A stretch of DNA of 64,000 bases. Source: JAKJGV01 sp964617565 (lineage in GTDB: Bacteria; Verrucomicrobiota; Kiritimatiellia; CAIQIC01; JAGNIJ01). Every line of letters begins with the position of its first letter. Position 1 is the first letter of the stretch. The notes under the pieces are model-generated. The model saw only the letters and a list, made by a program, of their open reading frames with translations, ran no database searches and had not been told where the DNA came from. The stretch covers positions 20,343 through 84,342 of the forward strand of contig CAZTYH010000002.1 of assembly GCA_964617565.1 (NCBI GenBank). Direction: 5' to 3'. The translations under genes and the position numbers were made by a program. Below are positions 53,195-62,185 of this stretch, piece by piece.

Positions 53195-53362
53195 ATGTTT
53201 GACGTCAAATCCATGCTGGAAAGGCAGGCCGCGTGGCAGCGCGGCCGCGCCCAATTATCCTGGGCTGAAAAACTCCGCATGGCCGTTATCATGCGCGAAA
53301 CGCAGCGGCAGCTCCGGGCGTCGAACCACAAGGCTTCTTCTTCGGATGTGCCTCGGAGATAA
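53195..53362 (+). CDS. 55-residue protein at the end of the hydroxylase operon
   Basis: MFDVKSMLERQAAWQRGRAQ, then LSWAEKLRMAVIMRET and a polar tail. ATG 53195 has AGGAGG at 53180-53185, right after the hydroxylase stop. Helical and amphipathic with no membrane helix. It resembles small conserved hypotheticals with a 'W-x2-A-x2-LSWAEKLRM' core; function unknown. Position suggests a role tied to the hydroxylase. Confidence 0.7.
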   Translation: MFDVKSMLERQAAWQRGRAQLSWAEKLRMAVIMRETQRQLRASNHKASSSDVPRR

Positions 53363-53396
53363 CGTGTTGCTCCGGTGCAGCGAAGGGGGGGGCGCA

Positions 53397-55403
53397 TCAC
53401 GGCAGCTTGACCTGCAGGCGATAAAACGGCCCCTTCGGCGGATCGTTCGTATCCGTCATGGAATCCGCGCCGCCCGCGCCGGATCGCGGGCCGGTGCCCG
53501 GAACGTTTGTCCAAATGTTTTCCACAAGGTTGCTGCACCCGAACAGGGTATAAAGACGACTGGATGCGCCGGTGAAGGTGACGGATGTTGGAATCGTTTG
53601 GCTTATTTCCAGGATGCGAAATACCGATGCGCTATTGGTCGGATCGGTATCGGCAATGAATTCCTGCCAGGCTTGCGCTTCGTCGTTATCCGTATCGGTC
53701 AATTCCGCCACATCGAACGAAACACCGCCCGCGTTCAGGAGATGCATATCCAGCCACCAATGGGGCGTGTCCATTGCGGCAAAGCCTTGCGGAAAATGGA
53801 GCGCGCCCATGTCGGCCCGTGTTCCGTCAGGGTCCAGCGGTGAGGCCGGATCGCCCGCGTCAATGCAAGGCGACCTGGTTTCGTCATCCGCCGGATATCC
53901 GGTCCAATTCAGCTTGAAGTTTCCTGCACCGGCGTTTCTAAAGAACGGGTTGTTGGTGATACACCCCGTGCCGAACCACGATTCGCCGGACGCATCTTCG
54001 ACCACGGAATATGTCATGCTTAAAGGACCCCCGCCGCTGCCATAAGAATACCCGAACGCATTTGGCGCACTGCCCCAGAGAATATTGTTACGCAGTTCGC
54101 TCTGGGCCGTGCCCTGGTCCAGATAGACATATAATCCGCCGCCGTCGTTGAGCGTGCTGTTGTTGTGGAGCGTGTTGTTGCGCGCATCAACGGTTCCCGT
54201 GCCGGCCGCCATGTTCAATGCGCCACCGGCATTTCCGGAGCTGTTCGAATCGAAGACATTTCTCTCAACCGTTACCAAGGCATCGTCGGTGGCTATGGCA
54301 AGGCCACCCCCATTGTTCGTGGACTGATTCGCGGTGAAAATATTGCTCACCACCAGCCCTCTGCCATCCAGAAGATTGATCCAAGCGCCGCCACCATCTT
54401 CCGCGGAAAGATTTCCGACATGCAGATTCGCCGCGTAAACGAGGGTTCCTTCATCAATATAAGCCATGGCCCCGCCGCCATTACCCACCGCCGCCCGATT
54501 TCCAGAGAAAACATTTCTTCGCACAGTCACGTCGGCCGACTGGTTGTAGCGCAGGATGCACCCACCACCACCCAGCCCCGCGGTGTTGTCTCTAAACTCG
54601 TTTCCCTCCAGCAACAACGTTGAGCCGCTGCCGGATTGATAGGTCATCAGCCCTCCTCCGTCAGGATTGCTGCCGCCGGCGGCGGTATTGCCGATAAAAA
54701 AATTGCTGTTGATGACGGCATGGCTGGCGCCGTCCGAATAAACCATCAGGCCGCCGCCGTCGCCGAAATATTCGCTGCCCCCGGAATTGTTTACCTGGTT
54801 GCTGACAAACGTACTGCCCGACACGGTAACCGAACCGGAATCCGTGCCGACGGCCAAGCCCCCGACATTGCCTGAAGAAGTGTTTCTCAGAAACTCACAA
54901 TTCAGCACAGATACGGTTCCTGTAATGGAATTGAACATGGCACCGCCCCCGATGCTATTACCGCCGGTTGCCGCGCAGTCGCGCACCACGCACTGTTCAA
55001 GCTGAATGCCTGCCGTTTCCGCCGTGAGCTCCAATCCGGCACCGTTGCCGGCTGTTGCACCATCCTGAAATGTGATGCCCTCAATCGCTATCACGGCTCG
55101 GGGTTCCGTTGTAGTCATCGAGAGGATCCGGCGAGCGCCGCCGCCGTCCAGAATGGTGGTATCGGCTCCAGCGCCGATAAGGGTGAGCGAATAGTTTTCG
55201 GTTGAATACAAAGTGAGCGTTGAGGAGAGGGCGTACGTCCCCGCCGCCACTTGAATCGTGTCGTCCTGTCCGTTGGCAGCGGCCGAATTCAGTGCCGTTT
55301 GGAATTCGGCCGGCGTGGCGACATTAAACGTCGCAGCCGGCGCGTACGTTGCGTTGAGGGCCAGTAATCCGACCGCGATTCTCGAAGCAGTCTTTGCTTT
55401 CAT
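53397..55403 (-). CDS. Secreted right-handed beta-helix protein with C-terminal Asp-rich segment
   Basis: 668 residues. A signal peptide (to about residue 24, APAATF) is followed by a long parallel beta-helix: many Asn/Gly-rich turns of about 25-30 residues ending in GGGL/GGGA, e.g. GGGLMVYSDGASHAVINSNFF and GGGAWINLLDGRGL. The choice-of-anchor-type end has DTDNDEAQAWQEFIADTDPTN and a C-terminal strand domain, as in the other surface proteins here. Such proteins may bind or cleave polysaccharides; no catalytic motif is evident. Last gene of the surface-protein operon. Confidence 0.8.
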   Translation of the reverse strand: MKAKTASRIAVGLLALNATYAPAATFNVATPAEFQTALNSAAANGQDDTIQVAAGTYALSSTLTLYSTENYSLTLIGAGADTTILDGGGARRILSMTTTEPRAVIAIEGITFQDGATAGNGAGLELTAETAGIQLEQCVVRDCAATGGNSIGGGAMFNSITGTVSVLNCEFLRNTSSGNVGGLAVGTDSGSVTVSGSTFVSNQVNNSGGSEYFGDGGGLMVYSDGASHAVINSNFFIGNTAAGGSNPDGGGLMTYQSGSGSTLLLEGNEFRDNTAGLGGGGCILRYNQSADVTVRRNVFSGNRAAVGNGGGAMAYIDEGTLVYAANLHVGNLSAEDGGGAWINLLDGRGLVVSNIFTANQSTNNGGGLAIATDDALVTVERNVFDSNSSGNAGGALNMAAGTGTVDARNNTLHNNSTLNDGGGLYVYLDQGTAQSELRNNILWGSAPNAFGYSYGSGGGPLSMTYSVVEDASGESWFGTGCITNNPFFRNAGAGNFKLNWTGYPADDETRSPCIDAGDPASPLDPDGTRADMGALHFPQGFAAMDTPHWWLDMHLLNAGGVSFDVAELTDTDNDEAQAWQEFIADTDPTNSASVFRILEISQTIPTSVTFTGASSRLYTLFGCSNLVENIWTNVPGTGPRSGAGGADSMTDTNDPPKGPFYRLQVKLP

Positions 55404-55412
55404 TTGTTTCCC

Positions 55413-55472
55413 GTAGGGCGGTGCTCCCTTGGCTCGGCGTAGCCCGCAGGGCGAAGCCGGCTACGCCGCCCT
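55413..55472. repeat. Hairpin with GTAGGGCGGTGCTCC copy
   Basis: Carries GTAGGGCGGTGCTCC (also at 58561-58575) and a stem CGGCGTAGCC/GGCTACGCCG (55435-55468), closed by AGGGCG and CGCCCT. Located between the beta-helix and Asp-rich-repeat genes, where it may stabilise or split the transcript. Confidence 0.65.
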
Positions 55473-55473
55473 C

Positions 55474-56172
55474 TTACCGCTCGGTCTTCACCCGGATCAG
55501 CCGAATGTCTTCTTCTCCCGCCCATGCATAGGTATTGGTGACCTTGTACCACGGCGCGTCGCCGCCCATATAGGGACCGCTATAGAGGGTGTTTGAGAAC
55601 TCATCACTGACCGCATCGTCCGTATATTCGATCGTGTTGACTGTTCCGCCGCCCTTGCCTATCCAGTTGACGCGCGGGAAACCGGCGTCCATGTAGAACT
55701 CTATAATCGCCAGCCGATGACCCGGATCGAGCGGGTCGTACATACCGGCCGCCTCGTCTGTGTCGGACATGCCATCGCCATCCGTATCAGGATCGTTGTG
55801 GTCGGTAACGGCATAGCCTTCAAACGCGCTACCGTCCAACTCCGAGACATCGGAGAGGCTGTCCCCGTCGTTATCCCAATCCAGCTCGTCCGGCACGCCG
55901 TTGTCGTCGGTGTCCAGATCCCCACGCCGCACTTCCACGGCCTGCAGGAACCCCGCGCGATGATCCACATCGCCCGCCGCGCCGCTCTGGATGCCGCCCG
56001 GCTGCGCCCCGGCGGAGACATGCCGCCATTCGCGCCCGCCCAGTTCAAAGGTGTTGTCGCTGATGCGACCGGTGCCGTTGTGGACGGAGCCGACGTGATG
56101 CACTTGCGCTTCAGTCATCACACCCATTAGACCCAGCGCAATGACCGGAATTATAAGGGTACATGCGTTCAC
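55474..56172 (-). CDS. Secreted protein with thrombospondin-3-type Asp-rich repeats (copy B)
   Basis: 232 residues from GTG 56172, which overlaps the preceding gene's stop (TAGTG). Signal peptide to about residue 22 (TEAQV). The middle has DLDTDDNGVPDELDWDNDGD and HNDPDTDGDGMSDTDEAAG, calcium-binding-like Asp-rich repeats followed by YDPLDPGH. The C-terminal strand domain ends GGDAPWYKVTNTYAWAG. The layout and length equal the paralog at 61261-61959. Likely a surface partner of the large head-repeat protein encoded just upstream. Confidence 0.82.
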   Translation of the reverse strand: MNACTLIIPVIALGLMGVMTEAQVHHVGSVHNGTGRISDNTFELGGREWRHVSAGAQPGGIQSGAAGDVDHRAGFLQAVEVRRGDLDTDDNGVPDELDWDNDGDSLSDVSELDGSAFEGYAVTDHNDPDTDGDGMSDTDEAAGMYDPLDPGHRLAIIEFYMDAGFPRVNWIGKGGGTVNTIEYTDDAVSDEFSNTLYSGPYMGGDAPWYKVTNTYAWAGEEDIRLIRVKTER

Positions 56173-58511
56173 TACCAGCCCACCTCCGCCGTGCGCACGG
56201 TGGCGACCCAGCGGATGTTTTCGCCGTTGCCCCTCACCATGAAGCGGATGTTATGGCCGCCCGGCGTGCCCTGGACGTCTGCATCCCAGAGCACATCGTA
56301 CTCGAAGATCGTGGTCACGGTGACACCTGCCACGGCGGCCCCGCCTGCCCCTCCGACCAGCAGACCCTCGATGCGATACCCGGCGCTCTCGGCGCCGGAG
56401 TCGCTTCGCCCGACCACGAGGGCTTGGAACGTCATCGTCTTGGTGTTGGTCACCATCAGATATTGGCTCGCTCCATCGAGGTACAGGTCCTCCCAACTTC
56501 CGGCGCTCGAAGTCTCCCGCCGGAGCACGTACTCCGACGTCTGCGCGTCCCCCCGCACGGAGAAAGCCCCGGCCGCGCGCGCCATCTGTCCGTACTGGTC
56601 CGCAAAAGCTTCCCGCCCGCCTGGAATCACCGCGAAGGTGCCATTGGTGACGATCGAGTTGCGCTCGCCGCCGCCGATAACGGCGCTGACCGCACCGTAG
56701 CCGATGTGGTTGCTCTCGCCGCCTGCGATCACGGTGTTCCGGCTTCGCTCCTGTATCCAGTTGTACTGCCCCCCGCCAATGACCGAATTGTCGCACCAGG
56801 CTTGGTTTCCATTCCTGAACCCGCCGGCCACGACGGCATGGAAGCCCATACTCCAATTCGACACCCCCCCACCGATCACCCCATAATCACCATACAAATG
56901 ATTAGCCCATCCGCCGCCGATCGTGCAGCCCCACTGATAGGGATATATGAAGGTATTCGCCCCGCCGCCGATCGTGCCGTGCCGCCCCCCCCAAAAGAGC
57001 AGATTGCTTTGCCCGCCGGCGATCACGCCGGCGATCACGTTGCTGTTGATGGTGTTGTCGTATCCTCCCCCAATCACGGAGTTGGTTACTCTATCATTTA
57101 TGGTGTTGTATTGCCCGCCCGCGATCACGGACGACTGTCCGTTCCGGCCGATCGTGTTGTACCGCCCGCCACCGATAGCGCTCTGAATCGAGTTGATTCC
57201 GATCTTGTTGCGCTGGCCGCCCGCGATCGTGCTCAGAAATGCCTGCTCATGCACTTCATTGGCCTGCCCACCCGCAATGACCGTGCCGCCTGCGCCGGTT
57301 TCAACGATGTTGCTGTAGCCGCCGCCGATGGACGAATCGAACGCTCCGGTCCCGATATCGTTCGCGCGCCCGCCCGCGATCACCGAATTCGTGGACTGGT
57401 CCGCAATCCGGTTCATCTGGCCACCGCCGATGGCCGCGCCTGCGCTCAGCGCCACATTCGTGCGGCCGCCGGCAACCGTTGCATAGGAAAGCTGTGCCCG
57501 GTTGTTGGCTCCGCCGCCGACGGCCGCGTATTCCGCGTCAAACACGCTGCCTGAATCGTTGCCCGCGAGATTGCCCGCACCACCACCGACCGTGCCGTAG
57601 TTGTCCGTCACCCTGTTGGGATTCCCGCCGCCCAACCCGCCGCCACCGCTGATCGTGGCGCTGCCTGCGTTGGGATTGATCGTGTTGTTCGGCTCGCCAA
57701 TGGTGATGTTCGGCATCGTGAACGAGTTGTCCAGCCGCAGCACCCGCTGGTTGTTCGCGTAGATTTCCACCGGACGGTCGTCGGTCGTGCCGAGAAAATG
57801 CGTTCCTTCCGTGATCCCCGTGTTGCCCGTCGTTTGCCAGAATGTGTTCGACGCAACCTTGTCCAATGTGACGGCTTCCGCAGCCAGGTTCGCATTGGAG
57901 ATCGTTCCGGCGGTAATCTTTGCGCCGCTCAGGGCCCCGTTGGCTATGTGCTGATCGCCCACGATGCCCAGGCCGATCTTGATCGCGCTCACGGAACGGT
58001 CATCGAGTTTGCTTTCCGTAACTTCACCATTGAGAATGTGATTCCCGCGCACCGCGTCATCCGCAATATGCCAGGACTGCACCGCGTCCGGCGCGATCAT
58101 GTCCATCGTCACCGCGTTGGCCGGCATTTTCGCCGCATAGCGTGCATAACCCACCGACACCATCTGCTCGCGCGGCTCGATGACGTTCGTTCCGATCACC
58201 ACCTCGATCCAGACCTGCGTCTGGATCAGTGCGTTATCCAGACTGCCAAACACAACATCGTCTCCGATGTAGGTCGAGTAGAGGCCGTCCACAACCACCA
58301 CGTCGTTGGAATCCTCGCAGTACGGGAACATCCCGCCCGTCGGCGCGTCATATAACCGGAAAGTGATCGGCACCGTCCCGCTGAACAGGTTCGTCCCGTC
58401 CATGAGTTTGCCCTGGTAATTAATCATCTCCGGCACCGTCTGCGCCTGAGCCGAACACAACCCAACCACCAACGTCACCACCACCAACCAGCCAAGGTTC
58501 CTCGTCTTCAT
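56172..58511 (-). CDS. Large secreted head-repeat protein (YadA-head-like), without S74 domain
   Basis: 779 residues. Signal peptide (ends AQA) and a conserved N-terminal domain beginning TVPEMINYQGKL, shared with the protein at 58944-61241. Next comes a stalk of short 'I...G...N' repeats, then many head repeats of about 14-30 residues with IGGG/IAGG turns (IGGGYDNTIN, VIAGGQYNTIND). This is the left-handed head fold of trimeric adhesins. The C-terminus is a distinct beta domain (IEGLLVGGAGGAAVAG...) instead of a chaperone. Probably a trimeric surface fibre; an outer-membrane anchor is not recognised. Confidence 0.78.
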   Translation of the reverse strand: MKTRNLGWLVVVTLVVGLCSAQAQTVPEMINYQGKLMDGTNLFSGTVPITFRLYDAPTGGMFPYCEDSNDVVVVDGLYSTYIGDDVVFGSLDNALIQTQVWIEVVIGTNVIEPREQMVSVGYARYAAKMPANAVTMDMIAPDAVQSWHIADDAVRGNHILNGEVTESKLDDRSVSAIKIGLGIVGDQHIANGALSGAKITAGTISNANLAAEAVTLDKVASNTFWQTTGNTGITEGTHFLGTTDDRPVEIYANNQRVLRLDNSFTMPNITIGEPNNTINPNAGSATISGGGGLGGGNPNRVTDNYGTVGGGAGNLAGNDSGSVFDAEYAAVGGGANNRAQLSYATVAGGRTNVALSAGAAIGGGQMNRIADQSTNSVIAGGRANDIGTGAFDSSIGGGYSNIVETGAGGTVIAGGQANEVHEQAFLSTIAGGQRNKIGINSIQSAIGGGRYNTIGRNGQSSVIAGGQYNTINDRVTNSVIGGGYDNTINSNVIAGVIAGGQSNLLFWGGRHGTIGGGANTFIYPYQWGCTIGGGWANHLYGDYGVIGGGVSNWSMGFHAVVAGGFRNGNQAWCDNSVIGGGQYNWIQERSRNTVIAGGESNHIGYGAVSAVIGGGERNSIVTNGTFAVIPGGREAFADQYGQMARAAGAFSVRGDAQTSEYVLRRETSSAGSWEDLYLDGASQYLMVTNTKTMTFQALVVGRSDSGAESAGYRIEGLLVGGAGGAAVAGVTVTTIFEYDVLWDADVQGTPGGHNIRFMVRGNGENIRWVATVRTAEVGW

Positions 58512-58943
58512 TTTTGTCTCCTCTTCGTTCTCCTCAGGACGGCGCGGAGCGCCATCCTACGTAGGGCGGTGCTCCGCGCCGCCCTATAGCCCTTCAAACG
58601 CACGATCGGTACAATCCTGACTCTCGGGAAAAACAGATATGGGTCAGATGGACGGTTGAAGCCCGTGTCCCCGTTATGGCCAAAGGCCAGGAATGCAACG
58701 CCCCCAAGACTTGTCGATCCGTCTTCATCCGGCACCCCCCCTCCTTGCAAGCTCGCGCCCGTACCCTGAATATTCACCCGACGTATAAGGTTGTATAGAC
58801 ACTCTGGGGAAAACGGCAGGCGGGCCAAGGTTGTATGCAAGCTCCTATTTGCCGATGTGATGAACTCAGGCACAAGCCACACCGGCAACGAGCGCAAGAA
58901 CGCAGCAACCGCCAGAAGATGAATCGTTCTTGCCTCGACCTTC
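58512..58943. other. 432-base intergenic region with large palindrome and possible gene remnant
   Basis: Between two surface-protein genes. Contains the palindrome at 58536-58585. On the minus strand an open frame (58508-58975) gives low-complexity-free text such as GGGVPDEDGSTSLGG and SDPYLFFPRVRIVPIVRLK that looks protein-like in its middle, but it has no ribosome site and its ends run through the palindrome and the neighbouring gene. It is best seen as a remnant or spacer. Nothing else recognised. Confidence 0.4.
58536..58585. repeat. 50-base inverted repeat, GTAGGGCGGTGCTCC family
   Basis: Left arm 58536-58558 and right arm 58563-58585 are reverse complements with four mismatches over 23 bases, loop 4 bases. 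Right arm holds GTAGGGCGGTGCTCC, also found at 55413. It lies 25 bases upstream of the start codon of the minus-strand gene, where it could block or permit translation. Confidence 0.8.
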
Positions 58944-61241
58944 TCATTGAACCTGCGCACCCAAGACACCTTCAAGCCGTTCCAACCGGGCTTCCAACTC
59001 GCTATTCTTCTGTTTCAAATCCTGATTTTCCAAATACAGCCCCTGAATCGCTGCCATCATCACACCGTCGGCATCCATGGTGTTGATGCTGGTGTCGCTT
59101 CCGAGCCCAAAGGCGGCTTGGAAATCCTGGGCGACCGGGCCGATATAGCGGCGTTGCTCCGGATCGTCCTTGTAGTTCCAGGCCGTCAGCGGCAGCGTAC
59201 CAAGCCGCTCGAGAATCTCGTGGGTGTCGATCGGTTCGAAGTGTTCCTTGGCATTCCGGTCCGAAAGCGATGACCAAGCCGTAGCCAAGGGCGCAAGGGA
59301 AACGCCATGAAAGGAGACCGACGAATAGAGTCTATACCCTCCATGAGCCCGCATCGTCACAGAGAAGTCATTTGTGGATTCAGCGGAATAGCCGCTCGGG
59401 CCACCGCACCAGGCGAATGCGCCATCATGCAGAGCAAAAGCGCGTGAACCGGCAGCAAATGAATATTCACCGGATGCGATGTTGCCAACTCCGCCGGGTA
59501 TGGTCGAATTGATGCCGCTGGCAAGGTTGTTCTCGCCGCCGCCCACTGCGGAACGCGTGCCGCTTGCGGTATTCTTCTCACCACCGGCCACCGTGGCGGC
59601 CAAGCCGTTCGCGGTGTTGGTGTAGCCGCCGCTCACGGTGGCATATTGGGCGTGCGCGGCATTCACGTGGCCACCGGCCACCACACTCGCGTATCCAGTG
59701 GCAGTGTTTTCTACGCCGCCGGCCACCGTGGCGAAGGCGCCGCCCGCGATGTTGGTGTAGCCGCCGCCCACGGTGGTGTAATTGTTGATTGCGAGATTGT
59801 GGTACCCACCGCCCACCACACTGCCGTTTCCGCGGGCTTGCGCGCCGCGACCCATGGCAAGAGCATCTGTGCCGGATGCGGCTGGGGCCGACGCGAATGT
59901 GCCGTTCTCGGAGTAGCCGCGCGGGACCGGCATGGTGGCCCAGTCAATCTTGTTGCTGGACACCGCGTTGGCCGCCAGATGCGCGTTTGAGATGGAACTC
60001 GATGCAATCTTCGGGCCGGTAATGGCGTCGGCCGCCAGCAGCGCATTGGAAATCGTACCCGCCTGCAGTTTCTCGCCGCCGATCGTGGCACTGGCGATCT
60101 TGACGCCCGTCACCACGCCGGCCGCCAAGTGCGCATTGGAAATCGTACCCGCCTGCAGTTTCTCGCCGCCGATTGTGGCACTGGCGATCTTGACGCCCGT
60201 CACCGCGCCGGCCGCTAACAGCGCATTAGAAATCGTACCCGCCTGCAGTTTCTCGCCGCCGATTGTGGCGCTGGCGATCTTGACGCCCGTGACGGCGTTG
60301 GCGGCCAGGTTCGCGTTCGAGATGGTTCCCTCCTGCAGTTTCTCGCCGCCGATCGTGCCATCGGCCATCTTTGAGCCGGTCACCGCATTGGCGGCCAGAT
60401 CGGCATTCGAGATTGTGCCGTTCTGAATATGGTATCCGCGCACCTGGTTGTCGGCGATGTGCCAGAAATACACGGCGTCTTGACCCAGTGCGTTCAGATC
60501 CACCGATTCGAACCCGTACTTCGCGCTCGTCAGGGTTCCGTCCTCGATCTTGTCCGCGGTTACCGCGTTCGCCGCCAGATGCACATTCGAAATCGCGCCC
60601 TCCGCGATCTTGTCGCCGGTCACCGAGTTGACGGCCAGCTCCGAGTTTGAAACCGCGTTGTCCGTGAGCTTGGAGCTGTCGATCGTGTTGTTGGCGATGT
60701 GCTGCGACCCGATAATCCCCAGCCCGATCTTGTTGGCAACCACGGCGCCATTGGCGATCTTGTTCTCAGTGATCGCGCCATCCCATATATGGTTGGCAGA
60801 GATCTGATTGTCGGCGATGTGAATGGCTCGTATGGCCCCTTCGGGCACGCCGGAGGCAAGGCGGGCATAGCCCACGGAAACCAGTTGCTCGCGCGGCGAC
60901 ATCACATTGGTGCCAACGACCACTTCAACCCACACCTGTGTCTGGCTGAGCGCATTGTCCAGACCACCCCACGTGATGTTGTCGCCGATATAGGTAGAGA
61001 ACAGACCATCCACCACGCTGACCGTGCCGGAGTCTACACAGAAGGCCTGTGCCCCGCCATCGCCGGTCGGCGCATTCCACAAGCGGAACGTCATCTCGAC
61101 CGTGCCGTTATAAAGGTTCGTCCCGTCTATCAGTTTGCCCTGGTAGTTGATCATCTCCGGCACGGTCTGTGCCTGGACCGGAGAAGATGCGCCCAAGAGA
61201 ATCAACAGAACAACTGCGCATCCGATTATGGTTTTCATCAT
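58944..61241 (-). CDS. Large secreted head/stalk-repeat protein with C-terminal S74 chaperone domain
   Basis: 765 residues from ATG 61241 (a second ATG follows). Signal peptide; N-terminal domain TVPEMINYQGKL; a stalk of ISNA..LAANAVTG repeats; head repeats with VGGG/VAGG; and a C-terminal Peptidase_S74 intramolecular chaperone (SDRNAKEHFEPIDTHEILERL, then WNYKDDPEQRRYIGPVAQDF) with a terminal coiled coil (NQDLKQKNSELEARLERLEG). S74 domains drive trimerisation of phage tailspikes and then cut themselves off. It is the first large fibre protein in the operon. Contains exact 90-base tandem repeats. Confidence 0.85.
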   Translation of the reverse strand: MMKTIIGCAVVLLILLGASSPVQAQTVPEMINYQGKLIDGTNLYNGTVEMTFRLWNAPTGDGGAQAFCVDSGTVSVVDGLFSTYIGDNITWGGLDNALSQTQVWVEVVVGTNVMSPREQLVSVGYARLASGVPEGAIRAIHIADNQISANHIWDGAITENKIANGAVVANKIGLGIIGSQHIANNTIDSSKLTDNAVSNSELAVNSVTGDKIAEGAISNVHLAANAVTADKIEDGTLTSAKYGFESVDLNALGQDAVYFWHIADNQVRGYHIQNGTISNADLAANAVTGSKMADGTIGGEKLQEGTISNANLAANAVTGVKIASATIGGEKLQAGTISNALLAAGAVTGVKIASATIGGEKLQAGTISNAHLAAGVVTGVKIASATIGGEKLQAGTISNALLAADAITGPKIASSSISNAHLAANAVSSNKIDWATMPVPRGYSENGTFASAPAASGTDALAMGRGAQARGNGSVVGGGYHNLAINNYTTVGGGYTNIAGGAFATVAGGVENTATGYASVVAGGHVNAAHAQYATVSGGYTNTANGLAATVAGGEKNTASGTRSAVGGGENNLASGINSTIPGGVGNIASGEYSFAAGSRAFALHDGAFAWCGGPSGYSAESTNDFSVTMRAHGGYRLYSSVSFHGVSLAPLATAWSSLSDRNAKEHFEPIDTHEILERLGTLPLTAWNYKDDPEQRRYIGPVAQDFQAAFGLGSDTSINTMDADGVMMAAIQGLYLENQDLKQKNSELEARLERLEGVLGAQVQ
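60061..60420. repeat. 90-base tandem repeats inside the S74-protein gene
   Basis: Four copies start at 60061, 60151, 60241 and 60331 (GCCTGCAGTTTCTCGCCGCC; the last begins TCCTGCAG), period exactly 90, encoding 30-residue stalk units ISNA-LAA-AVTGVKIASATIGGEKLQAG. The first three copies are nearly identical at DNA level, suggesting recent duplication. Confidence 0.92.
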
Positions 61242-61260
61242 AATGATCCTTTCTTCTGCT

Positions 61261-61959
61261 CTAACGCCGTGTGCGCACACGAAGGAACGCACTTGTCTTC
61301 GCTTCAAACCAGGCGAAGGAATTCGTCGCCTTGTACCAAGGTGCATCGCCGCCGCTGTAGGCGGCGCTGTGCTGAATGTTTGTTGGAGCGCCGTCCAGCA
61401 GGGACTCGCCCCACAGAATGGTGTTGGTGGTTCCGCCCGCCTTGCCGATCCACCAGAGCGTCAGCGTGTTTTCATCCCAGTCCTGTGACAGAATGTGGAG
61501 GTAATGGTCGGGGTCGAGTGGATCGTACATCCCAACGGATTCCCGGTAGTCTGTCATCCCGTCGCCATCGGTGTCGGGATCGTTCGGATCGGTGCGGGCA
61601 TAGCCTTCGAAGCCGCTTCCGTCCACCTCCGCCCAATCCGGCAGGTAGTCCCCATCGTTGTCGGGATCCATTTCATCCGGCACCCCGTTGCCATCGGTGT
61701 CCAACCACGGCTGTTTAATATCCACCGCCTGCAGAAAGCCCGCATGAAGAGTCCATTGGACATTGGTGAGGGTTGCAATCCCGCCGGGTTGATTGCCTGC
61801 ACCTGCCTGACGATAAGCACCTCCCGCCACCGCCGCGGTATTGGTGGACATGGCGCCCACGCCGTCGTGAATCCTGCCGAGCTGGTGTATCTCCGCGCGC
61901 GCGGGCAAGATTATCCCCAGCACGCCGATCAGGAACAACGCAACACAGGGTGTCCTCAC
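61261..61959 (-). CDS. Secreted protein with thrombospondin-3-type Asp-rich repeats (copy A)
   Basis: 232 residues from GTG 61959, which is supported by GGAGG at 6-10 bases upstream. The frame to 62094 lacks such a site. Signal peptide (LFLIGVLGIILPARAE), Asp-rich block with DTDGNGVPDEMDPDNDGD and NDPDTDGDGMTDYRESVG, then YDPLDPDH and the ending GGDAPWYKATNSFAWF. Same layout and length as copy B. First gene of the surface operon; it precedes the S74 fibre protein by 19 bases. Confidence 0.83.
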   Translation of the reverse strand: MRTPCVALFLIGVLGIILPARAEIHQLGRIHDGVGAMSTNTAAVAGGAYRQAGAGNQPGGIATLTNVQWTLHAGFLQAVDIKQPWLDTDGNGVPDEMDPDNDGDYLPDWAEVDGSGFEGYARTDPNDPDTDGDGMTDYRESVGMYDPLDPDHYLHILSQDWDENTLTLWWIGKAGGTTNTILWGESLLDGAPTNIQHSAAYSGGDAPWYKATNSFAWFEAKTSAFLRVRTRR

Positions 61960-62185
61960 GCAGCACCTCCTTGCAGGAACCCGCCGATGCGCCCCAAGGG
62001 TTCCGCTGGCACATAGAGGTGTGCTGGCAGCCCGAGAAAACAACTTGCCGATCGGGACAACACTTTCATGCACACTCTCTCTTTTCAGAATCAAAGCATG
62101 CAGCCGATTGGGTCTGCAATGGGCCGAATTGCGTAACGGAGGACCGAGTTGTCAAAAATGACAGCTCTAGGATAAGATCACGGCC
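61960..62185. promoter_or_regulatory. Divergent intergenic region between surface operon and LuxR regulator
   Basis: About 225 bases between divergent genes, expected to hold promoters of both and binding sites of the LuxR-type protein. No clear inverted repeat was identified. Confidence 0.4.

Noticed and set aside
58508..58975. 155-codon minus-strand frame as a real gene
   Set aside because: No ribosome site, overlaps the S74 protein gene and runs through a palindrome; kept only as a possible remnant.
56172..61241. Regular repeats resembling a CRISPR array
   Set aside because: Repeats are in frame in long coding sequences and encode head/stalk units; no spacers of constant length.
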